Shown piece by piece: positions 10,923 through 22,620 of a stretch of 64,000 nt of DNA (position 1 is the first letter of the stretch; each line of letters starts with the position of its first letter). The DNA lies in the NCBI RefSeq assembly GCF_028583425.1, contig NC_072801.1, positions 16,078,001-16,142,000 of the forward strand. Direction: 5' to 3'. Origin of the DNA: Eublepharis macularius. Lineage: Eukaryota > Chordata > Lepidosauria > Squamata > Eublepharidae. Under the pieces are notes generated by a model. It had not been told where the DNA came from and made no database searches. It was given only the letters and a program-made list of their open reading frames with translations. The translations under genes and the position numbers were made by a program.

Positions 10923-12486
10923 TGAAAACAGGAGGAAAGACAAAGGCGGGTGGGAAGGAGAAAAGGAAGCAGGAAAAGGGGAGAGGCTGTGGGGGCAGTG
11001 AAGGGAAAGAAGACATGGTGGAGGAGCAGAATATGAGATGTCCCCCGCAATCCTTGCACTACAGGATCACCATAAGTTGACTGCCATGGTGATCCTGCCC
11101 TACAGGATCACCATAAGTTTACACACACATCCACCATGATCTCTTATCTGATTACTATCAGCCAGATCAGACTCAACCAGTGAAGGGACAATTATTTGTT
11201 GGCCCCACAGTGCCTCATTTACTTGCATTGACTCTTATATGCCAATTAGCTGCCCATTTGGAGAGTTTTTTCTGAGCTCCAGTCTTTATTAGAAAACTAG
11301 TGTGGTATTGGGGTTTGGGTATCAGAAGTACAGGTCTCTTGTTGACCTGAAGTCAGTAATAGTCATTAATGATCTGATCCTCTTAATGTTTGCTCATAAG
11401 TGCCATGAACGTCATTGTGTTTACTTGTGGACGAGCATTGAATTTGGCAGTAGAATGATATTCTGGGTTTCCAGTCACAGATTTTACATCCACTGTAGTT
11501 AAACTACAGGCCTGAAATCTTAATACAGTACTATGCATATCAAAAAACACGCAGCTCACTTGGTTGTATGGAATTCAGCATGACTGTAGAGACACACAGC
11601 AACTTGAGCACAGGGACCAAATGCTTGGCCTTTCAGATGTTTCCCAAGGTTACCATAAGAGAGCTGCTTGCATACGTCCAGACAGAATTGTGTACCAGTG
11701 CTATTTCCTGACACATGGACCCTCTTCAGTTCTCTTGGATGGCACTGCCTGAGCCATTGTTCCACTTGCAGAGAAAGCTTTGGGCTCCCTGCATATGTAT
11801 CCCATGTGGCCTTACTGTGGCATGTATGCAGTAACCAACTCAGTGTACTACCACAATATGTATTCTCTGAGGACGGGATCTGACCTCTGCAGGCCAGTGG
11901 GTTCCTCAGGTTATGAAATAGAGGTCGTACCCTTTTAAGCATCAAAAGCTGCACCTTTGGCCTGGGACTTGCTTCCTGACAAAATAGGGATTATTAGGCA
12001 GGCTGTAATCTTAAATTCTGTCCTTGCTGCGACTGCTCACTGATACCAGGAAAGCAGAACTGTGAAGGGAAGCTTCAAAGATGCAGAAGACAGGAGAGTG
12101 TTTTGGTGATTTATTTTTTTTAGCAACTACTATAGAATAGTGGGAGCTTTGAAAATAGTCTTCCTGTTTGAGGATACTGAGTATACAAAAGCTAGGACCT
12201 AAGAAATCTCCAAACAGCTCATCTGAGCTTCACTGTATCTGCTTGTTCATATTTCCTCCCGTGTGAAATTGCTTAGAAAAATATTTCAGGTGTACTTTTT
12301 AAAAAAGCACCATGCAAGCTGTATATGCGGCCACTGTCTTATTTTAAAAGCAGATAACTGACTGTAATAGTTTGCATGCAGAAATGTCTCCGTTGCTTAT
12401 GCCTCCCCCCCCCCCTCCTTGTGAAGTGGGTTTCTTCTGTCTGTATATATATTAATTGTTTCTCAATCCTTTTATCTTGTCACCAG

Positions 12487-12676
12487 GCTGCTCTTTGGAG
12501 TTTATGCACGAGATTTAGGGATCGTTTCTCAGACTCAAGAAGTTAGAAGTAAGAGTTCAGATAAGTGAGTCCCCCGCAGTGCTCCTTTTGGACTCAGAAG
12601 GGGAAATGGAGCTGTCAGGAATGAAAAAGAAGAGTTTGCTAGGAATCAAAGAGAATAATAAAAAGTCCAGCACTAG
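12487..12676 (+). CDS. RNPS1: RNPS1 exon with 5' UTR end and coding exon 1
   Basis: The acceptor CTTGTCACCAG places the exon start at 12487. The coding part is 12606-12676 (23 codons plus AG), closed by the donor GTAATA. The 119 bp before the ATG would be 5' UTR; the acceptor choice is by eye and less certain than the coding part. Confidence 0.75.
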
Positions 12677-15600
12677 GTAATAATTGATTTTTCAAGGCCA
12701 TAACCCTTTTCGGGGGGGATGGTGGCAATGTAGTCAGTGCTTTCCCAGCAAGCATGAAGAGTTAGCAATGCGCATCTCCCCTTTTCCCTTTTCATAACTT
12801 TCATGTCCCTCTTGCTGTTGGCTTTATTTGTGAAGGTGCTCATAATAGACATGCTGGGGACATGTTTCCCTACCCCATTTCCCCTTCCAGCCCTGTAGTG
12901 AAGGGCTTTTTTGCTTTTCAGTGAAGAAAGTCAGACACTGAGTTTCTGAACTTCTTTTCTTTGAAGGGCACCCTCTCCCAGCAAGCGTAAAGACCGGACT
13001 GAAGAAAAATCCAAGGACAGATCTAAGGACAAACCAGCCACCAAGGAATCTGGCGAAAAGGACCGTGGGCGGGACAAAACTCGAAAGAGGCGCAGCGCTT
13101 CCAGTGGCAGCAGCAGCACCAGGTAAGCCGCATTGCTGTTGGGATTAGGAGGAAGGAGCTGGCTTCCGTGGACTCTTAGCTAAATATTTAAAAACAGGAA
13201 CGTCTGTGTTGGGAGGTGGCAGGTTCCAAGACTTCCATGTGCTTGGGGACAAGTCAGGGATGGGGTGGAAAGGCTGTATCCATCCTGCCCTGCTCACGAG
13301 CTTCCAGGGCAGCTGGTGTTTTCTAAAAGCTATGCTGTAGAAAAACGGGGACCTTGAGATGGCCCACAAGCCGCTTCTTGCATTGTAAGGGTCTTGGGTG
13401 GAAGCAAAAATGCAAGCAGTCTTTGGCTCTGGTTTCTCCTTCCACATCAAAACAAGGCATTGTGAATTTGTGTAGGGCTTACACACACCCACACACATGT
13501 CACTTGGAGCAGTTTCTCTGAACAAGTTCTCTGTAGATGAGAAGATTCCCAAGTCCCCGTTTGCCTTGCGCAGTCCATTCTGAAACCTTTTCTCTGCCAG
13601 ATCCCGCTCTAGCTCCACATCCAGTTCAGGGTCCAGCTCCAGCACTGGCTCCAGCAGTGGCTCCAGTTCCTCCTCAGCATCAAGCCGTTCTGGGAGCTCC
13701 AGCACTTCACGGAGCTCCAGCTCCAGCAGCTCCTCAGGCTCTCCAAGCCCATCTCGACGTCGGCATGACAATAGGAGGCGTTCCCGTTCCAAGTGAGTTT
13801 AAGTGACCTTTTTGTTTGTTTCTATGTTTAGAAATGCTTGTTATGAGAGGGTTGGCTTATGGCTTCAGCGGCATGCCAGCCATCACTCTTCATTTATGTT
13901 CAGTCAAGTTCTTGTTGGGTGTCCTTGTTCTTCAAAAAGGTTGCTTGGAGGTGGTCCTATATTGTATATTTCGGTCATGTCATTAGCTCCAGCTTTGATT
14001 AGCACCCTTCTGTAAGAGTTACTAAAAGCAAGTAGTATTTGGAGATATTTCTGCCAACTCCTATTTGTGTGTGTTTTAAATCAGATTGTGCTTTTGCTGT
14101 AGAAGTTTGGAATTGTTCTCTGGAATGTAGCCTGATTGGCCTAGGATGCTTAATAGGACCATAATGTGTCCTAAATATGGGCCTTCTTATGTTTTACTAG
14201 GGCAGACTGCTTGGGGCTATATGGAATTTAGAGATGCAGAAGTTAAGAGCCCCCATTTTCTTTGCTACTTTGCTGACCCGTCTGGTTTATGCAGCAAAAC
14301 CTGAGGGGTTTTTTTAGACAGCATCAAACAACTTGGCTTGCTCTCCCCCTCTCTGGGGCTGCTTCCTTGCTTTTGCAGTTTGAGGTAGGGTGTGTTAGTT
14401 AATAGTTTCAGTTAAATGGAATGCCTCTCCTCAGATATGTATGAATGCCTGATGAAGAAGGCATTGGATTATAGAGTGCATTTAGGTTTCATCACGCTTT
14501 CGCAAGAAAGCTCGAGTTCTTTCTTATATCTCAGCAAAACACATTGCCATGCTGACTGGAGATAGGCTCAGTGGTCCCGGTCCGCTCTTTGATTAGTGTA
14601 ACTGCTTAACATGTCCCTAGGTGCAGGCAGCATGGCATGTTACTGCAGTCTACAAAAAGGGTGCAATTAAATTGGACCATCAGAATGATGTTTGGCACAA
14701 ATGCTTGCAAATCCTGTTGGACTTCATTTAGGGACCTCAGTGAGTGTTTTAGCTAGATACATAGTTAAACAGAAGAGGATTTCGGCGTAACTGTTTCTTT
14801 CTTCATCACAGCTGATAATTAAACTTTGAATATACTTCTTCCTAATGTCTGTACGTGCCATATTTGACAGTCTGTCTTTTAAATTCTTAAATTTGCTGAG
14901 CAGTGCTAAGTATTCAGGTTAGCTATCCTTTGTAGCATGTTGCCTTGAAAGTTACCAACAATCCCATTGCACATTTGGCTGTGTTTTAATTTTTTTAAAA
15001 AAAAATGTGACTCACCTTAAAACATTTTTAACCAGATCAAAGCCCCCCAAGAGAGATGAAAAGGAACGGAAGAGGAGAAGTCCATCACCAAAACCTACCA
15101 AAGTCCATGTTGGGAGGCTCACCAGAAATGTTACTAAGGTAATAATCTGCTTCTTTCAGAGGCTGATTCCGCACACGTTGGATAATGCACTTTCAATGCA
15201 CTTTATCAGTCGTTTGAGGTGTATTTTTTGTTCTACACACAAAAAAAATTGGTTCCAAATGATCTATAAAGAGGATTGGAAGCGCATTATCCAATGTATG
15301 TGGAATCACTCACTGCAAGAAAGAAAGTGGAGATCTTGAAGCTCATTGAATATAAACTGAGGTATAATACTCATAAAAGAAATGAATTCATGTGAAATAC
15401 TAGTATACCATAGTAAAGTTTGGGTAATCCAGGGAGCTGTACTTTGGCTAAAGGATTGCTGGAGACTCGGATAGTGTTCTGACCCCAGTAAAAGTGTGTT
15501 TGTCATATTGCCGTAGCCATTAAGGTGAATTCTTTCTCCCAACAGGATCACATCATGGAAATATTTTCCACTTACGGAAAGATTAAAATGATTGACATGC

Positions 15601-18397
15601 CGGTTGACAGGCTTAATCCACACCTCTCCAAAGGTTATGCGTATGTAGAATTTGAGAATGCAGACGATGCAGAGAAAGCCCTGAAACACATGGATGGAGG
15701 TAGGTGCTGGCAGCTGTACAACTGTGAGAGCATCAGCTCATGTATCTGATCAGAATGTGGTATGGGTGTCTCCCAAAGAATACAGCATTTGGAACTGCAC
15801 CAGTCTTGAAAAGCAAAATGGTAGTTGGTAGCCCCTAGCAAATCCGCTGGATTGGGTTCTCTCACCCAACAATGTGGGAAAGGATGGGCCATCCTGACCA
15901 GAATGGCTGTCCTACTGTAGGCAACAGCTCGGTGTATTTTTTAAATGGACAGTCGGAACAGACTGTCCTTTATTTATATGACCTGAGGAGCTGCAGTTGT
16001 TCCTGAGCTCCTTTTTTATGTTCCCTTTTAAAATATTATATGATCTCTCTCTTTAAGAAAGTGCTGTGTCTAGACTTCTGGTGGCAAAACATTCAAGTAA
16101 TCTGACTTCTATGATGTTTAACAGGACAGATAGATGGCCAGGAGATCACGGCAACAGCTGTTTTGACTCCTCGGCCTAGGCTACTCCCAAGGCGTTTCTC
16201 TCCTCCCAGGAGGATGCTGCCACCACCACCTATGTGGCGTCGGTCACCGCCTCGTATGAGAAGAAGGTAGGTTATCTTCTGCTTACACAGCCTGTGGGCT
16301 ATAACTATTTATAGTTGCTTGTACTATAAAATTTTGTCTCTCCAGAGATTGAGGGAATGCTCTGAATCTAACTTGCCTCCTGCAAATGGCAGAGTTCTGC
16401 TTCTTGTAACCAATTGACCCTGAACGCCTTAGCATCTTACTTGATGAAAATAAGCTTGCAAGATGTTTGACAGATACTGGGTTGGATTCCACATAATCTG
16501 TTTCTTTTAATACTGCTTTTCGTTAGCACAAGGATCCTTCTGGCAAAACACATCTTACTGTGTATACTGTAGTGACTTTGCTGTCTGTAGTTTCTGGTCA
16601 CTCCATCTCAAGAAGGATGCCGTAGGGCTGGATGAGATGCAGAAAAGGGCAACGGAAACGGTTCACTGTAAGGAAAGGAAAAGAATTTGGGGGGAGGGTA
16701 AGGAAAAATGATGAAGTGGAGACATGGTGCAACTTTATAAAGTTATGCACACGGTGGAGAAATTGGATAGAGAGAAATGTCTTTGTCTCACAATTTTAGA
16801 ACTCAGGCTCACGGGTGACTTTGATTATAGAAAAGAGGAAAATACTTAATTACATAGTGCAAAAATAGCCATCCGTGGCTTAAATCAAGGTGGCTAAAAA
16901 ACCCCCGAAGTGCCACCAAATTCCAGTTTGCATATGTGTTGGGAGTGGAGGACTAGTGACTGGCTTCCTCTTCTGTCTATGAGTTTCTCAGAACCATCTG
17001 GCTGCCCATGGTTGGGACTGGGAGGCCAAACAGAATTGACCCTGGTCTGATCCAACAGGGTTTGTCCATACAGTTTGTGAATGTGTCCGTTTCTTCCATG
17101 CTTCAGAAAAATTTCTCTATCCCCTTGTGGCTGTAGACACTCAGGCTGCTGAGGCAAAGCTAAAGAGAAATGTCTGTGGAATTTACACTGAGGGTGGATG
17201 ATTGGAGTGCGTTTCTGGGGGTGCCTCAGCTGGTAGTGAGCCAAAGGTTAAGCCTGCAGAGGATTTGGAAGGATGGAATTGCATTTGGCTGCAGACTCTT
17301 CATTCCTTCCTCATGGGGAAGCGAAGCAGCTTATTACAGCGTCCACTGTATTACAGTTATACAGTGTATAACCCCATTTATTACAGTGGGGTTATACAGC
17401 GTCCACTGGCTGGCTGCCCGACGTACGGGTACAGCACGGGACTATGTAGTGCCCATTCATTAGCTGACCCATGTATGGGTTGCAGTATGTTGTCCGTCTG
17501 CTTCCCTCCTCCTGTATGTTGATGGGCAGGAACCTGGAATCGACCCCGTCTTGGGACAGTTAATATCTGTTTAATTGTTGATTTTATTACATGAACTGTT
17601 TTGTATTGTATTGTATTTTTATAAATGTTGTACCTCGCCCTGAACCCGCTTGCAGGAAGGCTGGGTTAGAAATGTAATAAATAACAATAATAATAAAAAA
17701 TACCCTCTAACCTTGCAACAGCAACCCTGTGTGGTAGTTTAGGCTGAGAGATTGTGACTAGTCCAAGGTCCCCCAGAAGCTTCCACAGCAGAGCAAGAAT
17801 TGGGACACGGTTGTCCTAGGTACCAGGGCACCATTGTAACCATGTTGGCTTTTTACATTGCCTTGATCCATACATACGGTTGCCTGGTCTCCCCAGCAAC
17901 GGGCAGGGGTGGGTGCAGGTACTTGCTGGGTTCAGGGTTCGCATGGTCCCTGTCAGCACACTGTGGTATCACTTCTGAACCTGATCTGTTGAGTGTGTGC
18001 CTGTGGGACATCAGTTGGGGGTGGGGTGGGGAGGGACTTGGCAAGCCTTCTTTGTGGTGACCTTTCTGCGCGGTAACTTTTTTGTATTCATGATCAGGAA
18101 TAGAAAATGCGTCTCCCCCTCACACTTAGATGCAGTGTAAGCTTACCAAACTGTTACTGGCTCTTAGAAGATACAAACTGTTTCGGGACCTCCTAAATTA
18201 AAAAGAAGTAGATAGTGTAAATGTGTTTGAAAGGACCCTTCTTTCTCTTAACTAAGCTGTGCTCCTCTTCCCTTCCCTTCATTCCCTGCAGGTCCAGGTC
18301 TCCCCGGCGCAGATCCCCTGTTCGCAGGAGGTCAAGATCTAGGTCTCCGGGTCGAAGGCGTCACCGTAGTCGCTCCAGTTCCAACTCTTCACGATAA
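12606..18397 (+). CDS. RNPS1: RNPS1, RNA-binding protein with serine-rich domain 1 (complete coding sequence)
   Basis: Seven coding exons join in frame to 307 codons: 12606-12676, 12967-13122, 13601-13792, 15036-15138, 15546-15699, 16125-16266, 18292-18397; human RNPS1 has 305. All introns are GT-AG. The order is: N-terminus MELSGMKKKSLLGIKENNKK; a lysine/arginine/aspartate-rich part; a long serine-rich tract (exon 3); a single RRM (exons 4-6) with RNP2-like VHVGRL and RNP1-like KGYAYVEF; and a C-terminal RS/P domain ending RSRSSSNSSR. RNPS1 is a nuclear splicing activator and a peripheral exon-junction/ASAP complex subunit that binds the SAP18-acinus/pinin module through its RRM. Frame and splice sites are intact, so the gene looks functional. 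The start ATG is the first in-frame codon matching the family N-terminus. A five-codon upstream ORF (12504-12518) precedes it. Confidence 0.97.
12967..13122 (+). CDS. RNPS1: RNPS1 coding exon 2
   Basis: Begins after TTTCTTTGAAG and ends before GTAAGC. It encodes the charged part from APSPSKRKDRTEEKSKD to the start of the serine tract (SASSGSSSTR). Confidence 0.95.
13601..13792 (+). CDS. RNPS1: RNPS1 coding exon 3 (serine-rich)
   Basis: The acceptor TCTCTGCCAG is followed by 64 codons that are mostly serine, then SPSPSRRRHDNRRRSRS; the donor is GTGAGT. A 215-aa open frame on the opposite strand here is only the complement of the AGC/TCC repeats. Confidence 0.95.
15036..15138 (+). CDS. RNPS1: RNPS1 coding exon 4 (RRM start)
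   Basis: Encodes KPPKRDEKERKRRSPSPKPT and the RNP2-like strand VHVGRLTRNVTK; the flanks are TTAACCAG and GTAATA. Confidence 0.95.
15546..15699 (+). CDS. RNPS1: RNPS1 coding exon 5 (RRM core)
   Basis: Encodes DHIMEIFSTYGKIKMIDM through RNP1-like KGYAYVEF to ALKHMDGG. The donor is GTAGGT, phase 1. Confidence 0.96.
16125..16266 (+). CDS. RNPS1: RNPS1 coding exon 6 (RRM end, proline-rich)
   Basis: Encodes QIDGQEITATAVL, then TPRPRLLPRRFSPPRR and MLPPPPMWRRSPPRMRR. The human residues I recall for the second segment are APWPRPPPRRFSPPRR, so several proline/alanine/tryptophan positions differ here. Confidence 0.95.
16585..17075 (+). mobile_element. CR1-superfamily LINE 3' fragment
   Basis: Matches the non-LTR 3' region common in squamates: TCTGGTCACTCCATCTCAAG, AGGATGCC, CAGAAAAGGGCAAC, later GTTATGCACACGGTGGAGAA, then the terminal part CCATCTGGCTGCCCATGG and GACCCTGGTCTGATCCAACAGG. 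Segments are deleted between these landmarks and no frame survives. It lies inside the last RNPS1 intron. Confidence 0.75.
17330..17700 (+). mobile_element. L2-type LINE 3' tail
   Basis: Ends with TACCTCGCCCTGAACCCGCT, TGCAGGAAGGCTGGGTTAGAAA and a TAATAAATAACAATAATAA run, the pattern of squamate L2 tails (compare 23290). The 5' part holds a 12-bp stem-loop (TGTATAACCCCA / TGGGGTTATACA, 17367-17400). Confidence 0.6.
17700..17825 (-). mobile_element. tRNA-derived squamate SINE fragment
   Basis: Reverse-strand piece: CAGCAACCCTGTGTGGTAG, GATTGTGACTAGTCCAAGG, CCACAGCAGAGCAAGAATTG. Confidence 0.7.
18292..18397 (+). CDS. RNPS1: RNPS1 terminal coding exon 7
   Basis: Acceptor CATTCCCTGCAG. Encodes the RS-rich C-terminus (SRSPRRRSPVRRRSRSPGRR ... 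SSSNSSR) and the stop TAA at 18395-18397. Confidence 0.97.
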
Positions 18398-18458
18398 AGG
18401 AGAAGACTTGGCAGCTTCTAGTTGGGGTTATTTTTTTTAAAACTCAAGTCCTATACAG

Positions 18459-18464
18459 AATAAA
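18459..18464 (+). terminator. RNPS1: Poly(A) signal, proximal RNPS1 candidate
   Basis: AATAAA 62 bp after the stop codon, followed by a T-rich stretch (CGTTTTT). Confidence 0.5.
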
Positions 18465-19285
18465 ATTATACGTTTTTAAAATAAAGGAGTGGGAATGAAA
18501 CAAAAGGAAGCCTGAAAGCTAGTGATGTGAAGATTGACCGGGGGGCAGGAGATTAACTTGCATCAAAGTTCTTTTAAAAGCTGGCTTTGGTTCTGACATT
18601 CTCAGGTTATATTGTTCTTTAGACAGGAAATCTGTCCCCTTGACATCCAGAGAAGTACTGCTTAACAGTTTATGCAGAGGTTCAGCAATGGCTGGAAATT
18701 AAAAACTTAAAATTGTTGCAGTTAAGAAATGGCAAGTGAGCCAGGGAAGTGGCTGGCATTTCTTTTGGACTTTTTCATAATGTTGGAATGTCTCTTGCTT
18801 CTTGCCCTTCTTAATTTTTCTCCATTTTCCTTCCCCAAATAATGGTGCCAATGGATGTTCTTAATGCATTCAACCATTCAAGATTTTGCCCAGGGACTCG
18901 GCAAAGATTGTGGTTCTCCTGTAGTACTTGCCGTTGATTGTGCATTCGGACCCATCCCAGTCATTTAAGAAACTAGTTTTCTTGTAAAGCTTCCCTTCCT
19001 TAGTCACATGGTTTTGATCCATGTTTCATGCCCTGCTCCTTCCAGTGCTGATGTAAATTCTTTTGTTTGGTTTATTATTTTTCTAAGGAAACATGAAACA
19101 GGTTGGCAGAAAAATTCTCATAGGCATTGGGTTCGAAACAGACCAAGTTCGGGGGAGGGGGTAGTTAGATTCATATCTCAAAAGGCAAGAGATTTGCAGC
19201 CTGCTGTACAGTCATTACTATAAAGTTTGATTTTGTATCTTGTAGTCATGTTTTGTTTGTAATTGTGTGTAGAATGACAAGATGG

Positions 19286-19291
19286 AATAAA
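19286..19291 (+). terminator. RNPS1: Poly(A) signal, distal RNPS1 candidate
   Basis: AATAAA followed within about 40-60 bp by a T-rich stretch (CTGGTTTTTTTTTTTACC); it is the better candidate for the main 3' end. Confidence 0.6.
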
Positions 19292-19484
19292 ACCACCACG
19301 GTTTCAAGGAAATACAAATTCTCTGTTAAACTTTTCTGCTGGTTTTTTTTTTTACCTGTTTGCTCCCTGTAAGCACCATTTTGGGTTTCCTCAAAATCAA
19401 TTGAAGGCTGAGGAGGAAAGAAATAGAACATGCTGGCAACTTGTCAGAGGGGGGATCCTGTGTACTTTGAGGTCTCACTCTGCC

Positions 19485-19530
19485 TTGATTGATGATGATG
19501 GTGTGTGTGTGTGTGAGAGAGAGAGAGATA
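19485..19530. repeat. Compound simple repeat (GAT)n (GT)n (GA)n
   Basis: GATGATGATG, then a GT run, then a GA run in direct succession. Confidence 0.9.
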
Positions 19531-19589
19531 AAAATACAAAGATAAAAAATACAATTTCACTAAGGAGCTGAGGTGGTTATGTGATTCTG

Positions 19590-19735
19590 CCCTTCTCCAT
19601 TTATCTTCACAACAACCCTGTAAGGTAGGCTGGGCAGGAGGCACTTATGATCCAGCCGAGGTGATATAGTGAGTTTCAAGTAAGCAGAATCTTGAGTCTC
19701 CCCAAACCTGGGCCCAGCATTCTAATTTGGTCACC
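19590..19735 (-). mobile_element. tRNA-derived squamate SINE fragment
   Basis: CTCCATTTATCTTCACAACA, ACCCTGTAAGGTAGGCTGGG; the head side is strongly decayed. Confidence 0.65.
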
Positions 19736-20567
19736 CCACTGACTGTCAGCCTCCATTTTATATTCACTGCCCTCAGTTTATTTACTAATTACTTGCACAC
19801 AGCACCACATACTTTTGGACAGGACCCCCCCAAAGCAATGCATAATATCTGTAAAATGCAGGATTCTATTTTTAAAAATCAAGAAAACTTGTAAAAAAAA
19901 AAACGGAACAAGGAAAAAGGGTGAGGTTGGGGAACAGATTGAAACTAAGTCTTGCTGTAAGATCTACATGAAGTTCAACTTAACTGTAACCCTATGATCT
20001 CTAAAATGTCCTATCATTAACAGATTTGTTCATCTCTGGCTTTCTTTATTGAGTCAATCTGCCTCATTTTGGGTCTTCCTCTTTTCTTACTGCCTTCAAC
20101 TTTTTCTAGCATTGTCTTTTCCAGTGAGTCTAGTTGTGAGGAATATCATAGTATGAATTATCTTGATCTTGGACCCAATGACACTTCCTCACCCTTAAGG
20201 ATTTTTTGTAGTTCCTTCATGGCTGCCCTTCCAAGTGCAATCTTCAGCAGAATTATTCCAGTCTAAATCCATTGAAATCAATGGTCTTAGACTGGAATAA
20301 CTGCTGAGGATTGCACTGTCAATCTCCTGATTTCTTGGTTACAGTCTTCCTTTTGGTTTATGATTGAACCAAGGAACAGAAAATCTTTTAACAATTCCCA
20401 TTCATTGTCAACCTTAAAGTCGTGCAATTCCTCTGTAGTAAACGGGCAGTTTTGAGATGAACCAGGAGTTGATAGAACCCTTTACTTCTTTTCTCTAGTT
20501 GGAGAAGTAATTTGGGTGTTGCACTTAGAGACAGGGAAGTAACTCATCCATTGGGGGCAGCAGAGTG

Positions 20568-20757
20568 CCTCAAGACGTAGCTGACTCAAGATGACCCCTG
20601 GTGGTGGTTTCATAGCAAGAGGTGGGTGGTTAGCCTGTTGCCTGCCTCTGCAACCCAGGCCTTTGTTGGAGGTCTCCCATCCAATTACTAACCAAGGCCG
20701 ACCCTATTTAGCTTCCGAGATCTGATGAGATCAGGCTTGCCTGCGCTAGCTAGGTCA
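20568..20757 (-). mobile_element. 5S-rRNA-derived SINE (5S-Sauria type)
   Basis: Reverse copy: tail (CAAGATGACCCCTGGTGG), body, then the 5S-like head complement (GGTCTCCCATCCAATTAC, GCTTCCGAGATCTGATGAGA). The head is well preserved. Confidence 0.85.
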
Positions 20758-21559
20758 GGGTAACTGATGCTTTAGGTAGAGACTATCAGACGTTAGAAGG
20801 ACAGGACAGGGTGAGCACACGGGAAAATAAACCTGACCGCTTGGATACTTGCTCAAAACCCCGCAATAATCACGAGTAAGAGCATCAAAGAAGTAAACCT
20901 GGATTTCCGGGTGAACAGAAGGACTTCCGGTCACAGGATTCCTGATTCGCCTGGGCCGTGTCGTTCTATCTCAGGGAGCTGATTCAGCCATGGAACTGTA
21001 GAAGTGCATTCTGATTGGCTAGAGAGAATGGGGCGGTGCTGATAGCAAAAGGGGCGTGTCATTGTTTTTCAATTGAACAAATGCGAGTTGGTACACGGGG
21101 AGGGGAGGGGGAAGAAACGGATTCGCCTCCCTTTACTGTGTGCAAGGGCAGGTATGGCATGTGTGTATTAAATGTATATTGGGATAGTGATTGTAACTGT
21201 TTTTAGGCCTAGTGGCTTTAGTAGTCATATTCAATCTAGAAACTTGATTCATTCCTGTTTGCATATCCAACATCAGATTCCAGGACAATTTGCTACCCAT
21301 AAAAAGTCGATGCTTTCTGTATGGTGCCTGGTAGCATTGTCCCATGTCAGCCCAAACGGACGAGGTGGTCAAAGTAATATTTTCATTAGTTAAAGCAGCT
21401 CGTTTTTCTAATGGATTTGTAAGCAGCCGTACACATACCGTTTTTAAAAAAAATCGATTCATACAAACAATACAAATATATTCATGTACACACGGACTGT
21501 TTGCTTTTAAAATGTATTCATGTGCGCAAATAAACTATATATACATGTGTGTACGTTTG

Positions 21560-21765
21560 CTTTGAAAACATTTCTCGAATCTTTATTGTCTCTTATTTCA
21601 GCATTTCTTCAACGCGACTGGATTTGCTGATATGTCAACAGATTTGCATTTATGGCATTGTTTATTGAAATATCCTTGATATTGATTGTACTAATCTCAC
21701 ACTATGTAATCCGCCTTGAGTGTCAGTGAGAAAGGCGGACTATAAACTATTAAATACCCCAGCTG
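21560..21765 (+). mobile_element. L2-type LINE 3' tail
   Basis: GGCATTGTTTATTGAAATATC, TTGATATTGATTGTACTAATC, CCGCCTTGAGTGTCAGTGAG, AAAGGCGGACTATAAA: the same 3' end as the elements at 25560 and 30390, here without coding sequence. Confidence 0.75.
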
Positions 21766-22129
21766 TTGATCGTATTGGATTACACTTTTCCCTTTGAGAA
21801 GAGCAGATGATAAATAAATAACGTAAATAAATACAATTCCTACACAGACGAAATAAAATATATAAATGTCCACATGCACACACATCCTGTTTATTTCTTT
21901 TAGAATTCCGTAAAATACATGAATAGACCAAAAAAAAATACAAAAGCTTTTAAAAGGGATTTGTGCGCACGCATATCAATATATCAGCGTCCAGAGCATT
22001 ATTTGCTTTTAAAACGGATTCATACATGCGCGTCAAATAACATTATAGTAATATTGCACAATATACAACCACAATTGTACATTATACAATAACACTATAC
22101 AGTAAGCATACAATATCTACATATTCAAA

Positions 22130-22620
22130 TGTATTGCCTGCCGCCCCGGACAGAACTTTGGCAAGCCAGGCGGTTAATACCCCGTTTCGAATCCACCCCC
22201 CCGGCCCCAGTCGAACTCCGGAGGTCGGTTCAAGGGGCTTCGGGCATTTCCGTACCCTTCTCTCCGTCGTTCGGGAATCTTCGTAGCTGTTCCGCCGCGC
22301 GCGGCCTGCCGTTGCCAAGGGTAACGCGAAGCCTCTGCCTGAGGCTGTTTTGAGGCCTCTCTCTGGCCGGGCTGAGGCGGCGCTGTGAGGCGGGCGGTGA
22401 GCGGCAAACTTGCGGGGGGCCGCGGGAACGACTCCGGCGCTTCCCTTTCGATAAACTTTGGGGGTTGTGGAGGGAGGCTTCGGCCGGGAATGGCGCCTCA
22501 AAGGGGGCGCGGGAGGGGGGGGGGCTAGACCTGTGGACCGTTTTGTCTGTTTTCTCTTTCAAATCCCGGTCATGTTGTACGGGCAGGGGATGAGGCGGGG
22601 TATTGAACAAAATAGCGGGA
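22130..22620 (+). promoter_or_regulatory. IFT140: CpG island, probable IFT140 promoter
   Basis: A second sharply bounded GC- and CpG-rich block, about 3.9 kb before the IFT140 start-codon exon and about 2.8 kb after the RNPS1 3' end. No other gene lies between it and IFT140, so a non-coding first IFT140 exon is expected here. GTGAGC near 22399 is one possible donor. Open frames of up to 202 codons across it on both strands look like GC-rich artefacts. Confidence 0.7.

Larger units (their letters stand above)
7880..12486. other. RNPS1: RNPS1 intron 1 (inferred), about 5 kb
   Basis: This is the interval between the CpG island and the start-codon exon. It holds the repeats listed at 8254, 8617, 9424, 9965, 10310, 10541 and 10697. 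8020-8115 is a worn SINE-like tail (TGAATTAACGACCTTCCC) and 11040-11130 another SINE-tail fragment. 11130-12486 shows no repeat or exon that I recognise. Confidence 0.5.
13123..18291. other. RNPS1: RNPS1 introns 3' of coding exon 2
   Basis: The introns are 13123-13600, 13793-15035, 15139-15545, 15700-16124 and 16267-18291. The first four show no repeat that I recognise; the last holds a CR1-type LINE fragment, an L2-type tail and a SINE, listed separately. Confidence 0.7.
18398..19310 (+). other. RNPS1: RNPS1 3' UTR (inferred)
   Basis: Non-coding, repeat-free sequence follows the stop with two candidate poly(A) signals, which would give UTRs of roughly 90 and 910 bases. The absence of SINEs and LINEs across about 900 bp, in a region otherwise full of them, fits a long UTR. 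Confidence 0.6.
19311..22129. other. Spacer between RNPS1 and the IFT140 CpG island
   Basis: Holds a mixed simple repeat at 19485-19530, SINE pieces at 19590 and 20568, and an L2-type tail at 21560. 19740-20560, 20770-21560 and 21770-22129 show no gene or repeat that I can name. The last is AT-rich with alternating purine/pyrimidine runs. Confidence 0.5.

Noticed and set aside
13145-13792. 215-codon open frame opposite RNPS1 exon 3
   Set aside because: It is the complement of the serine codon repeats of the real exon and contains intron sequence.
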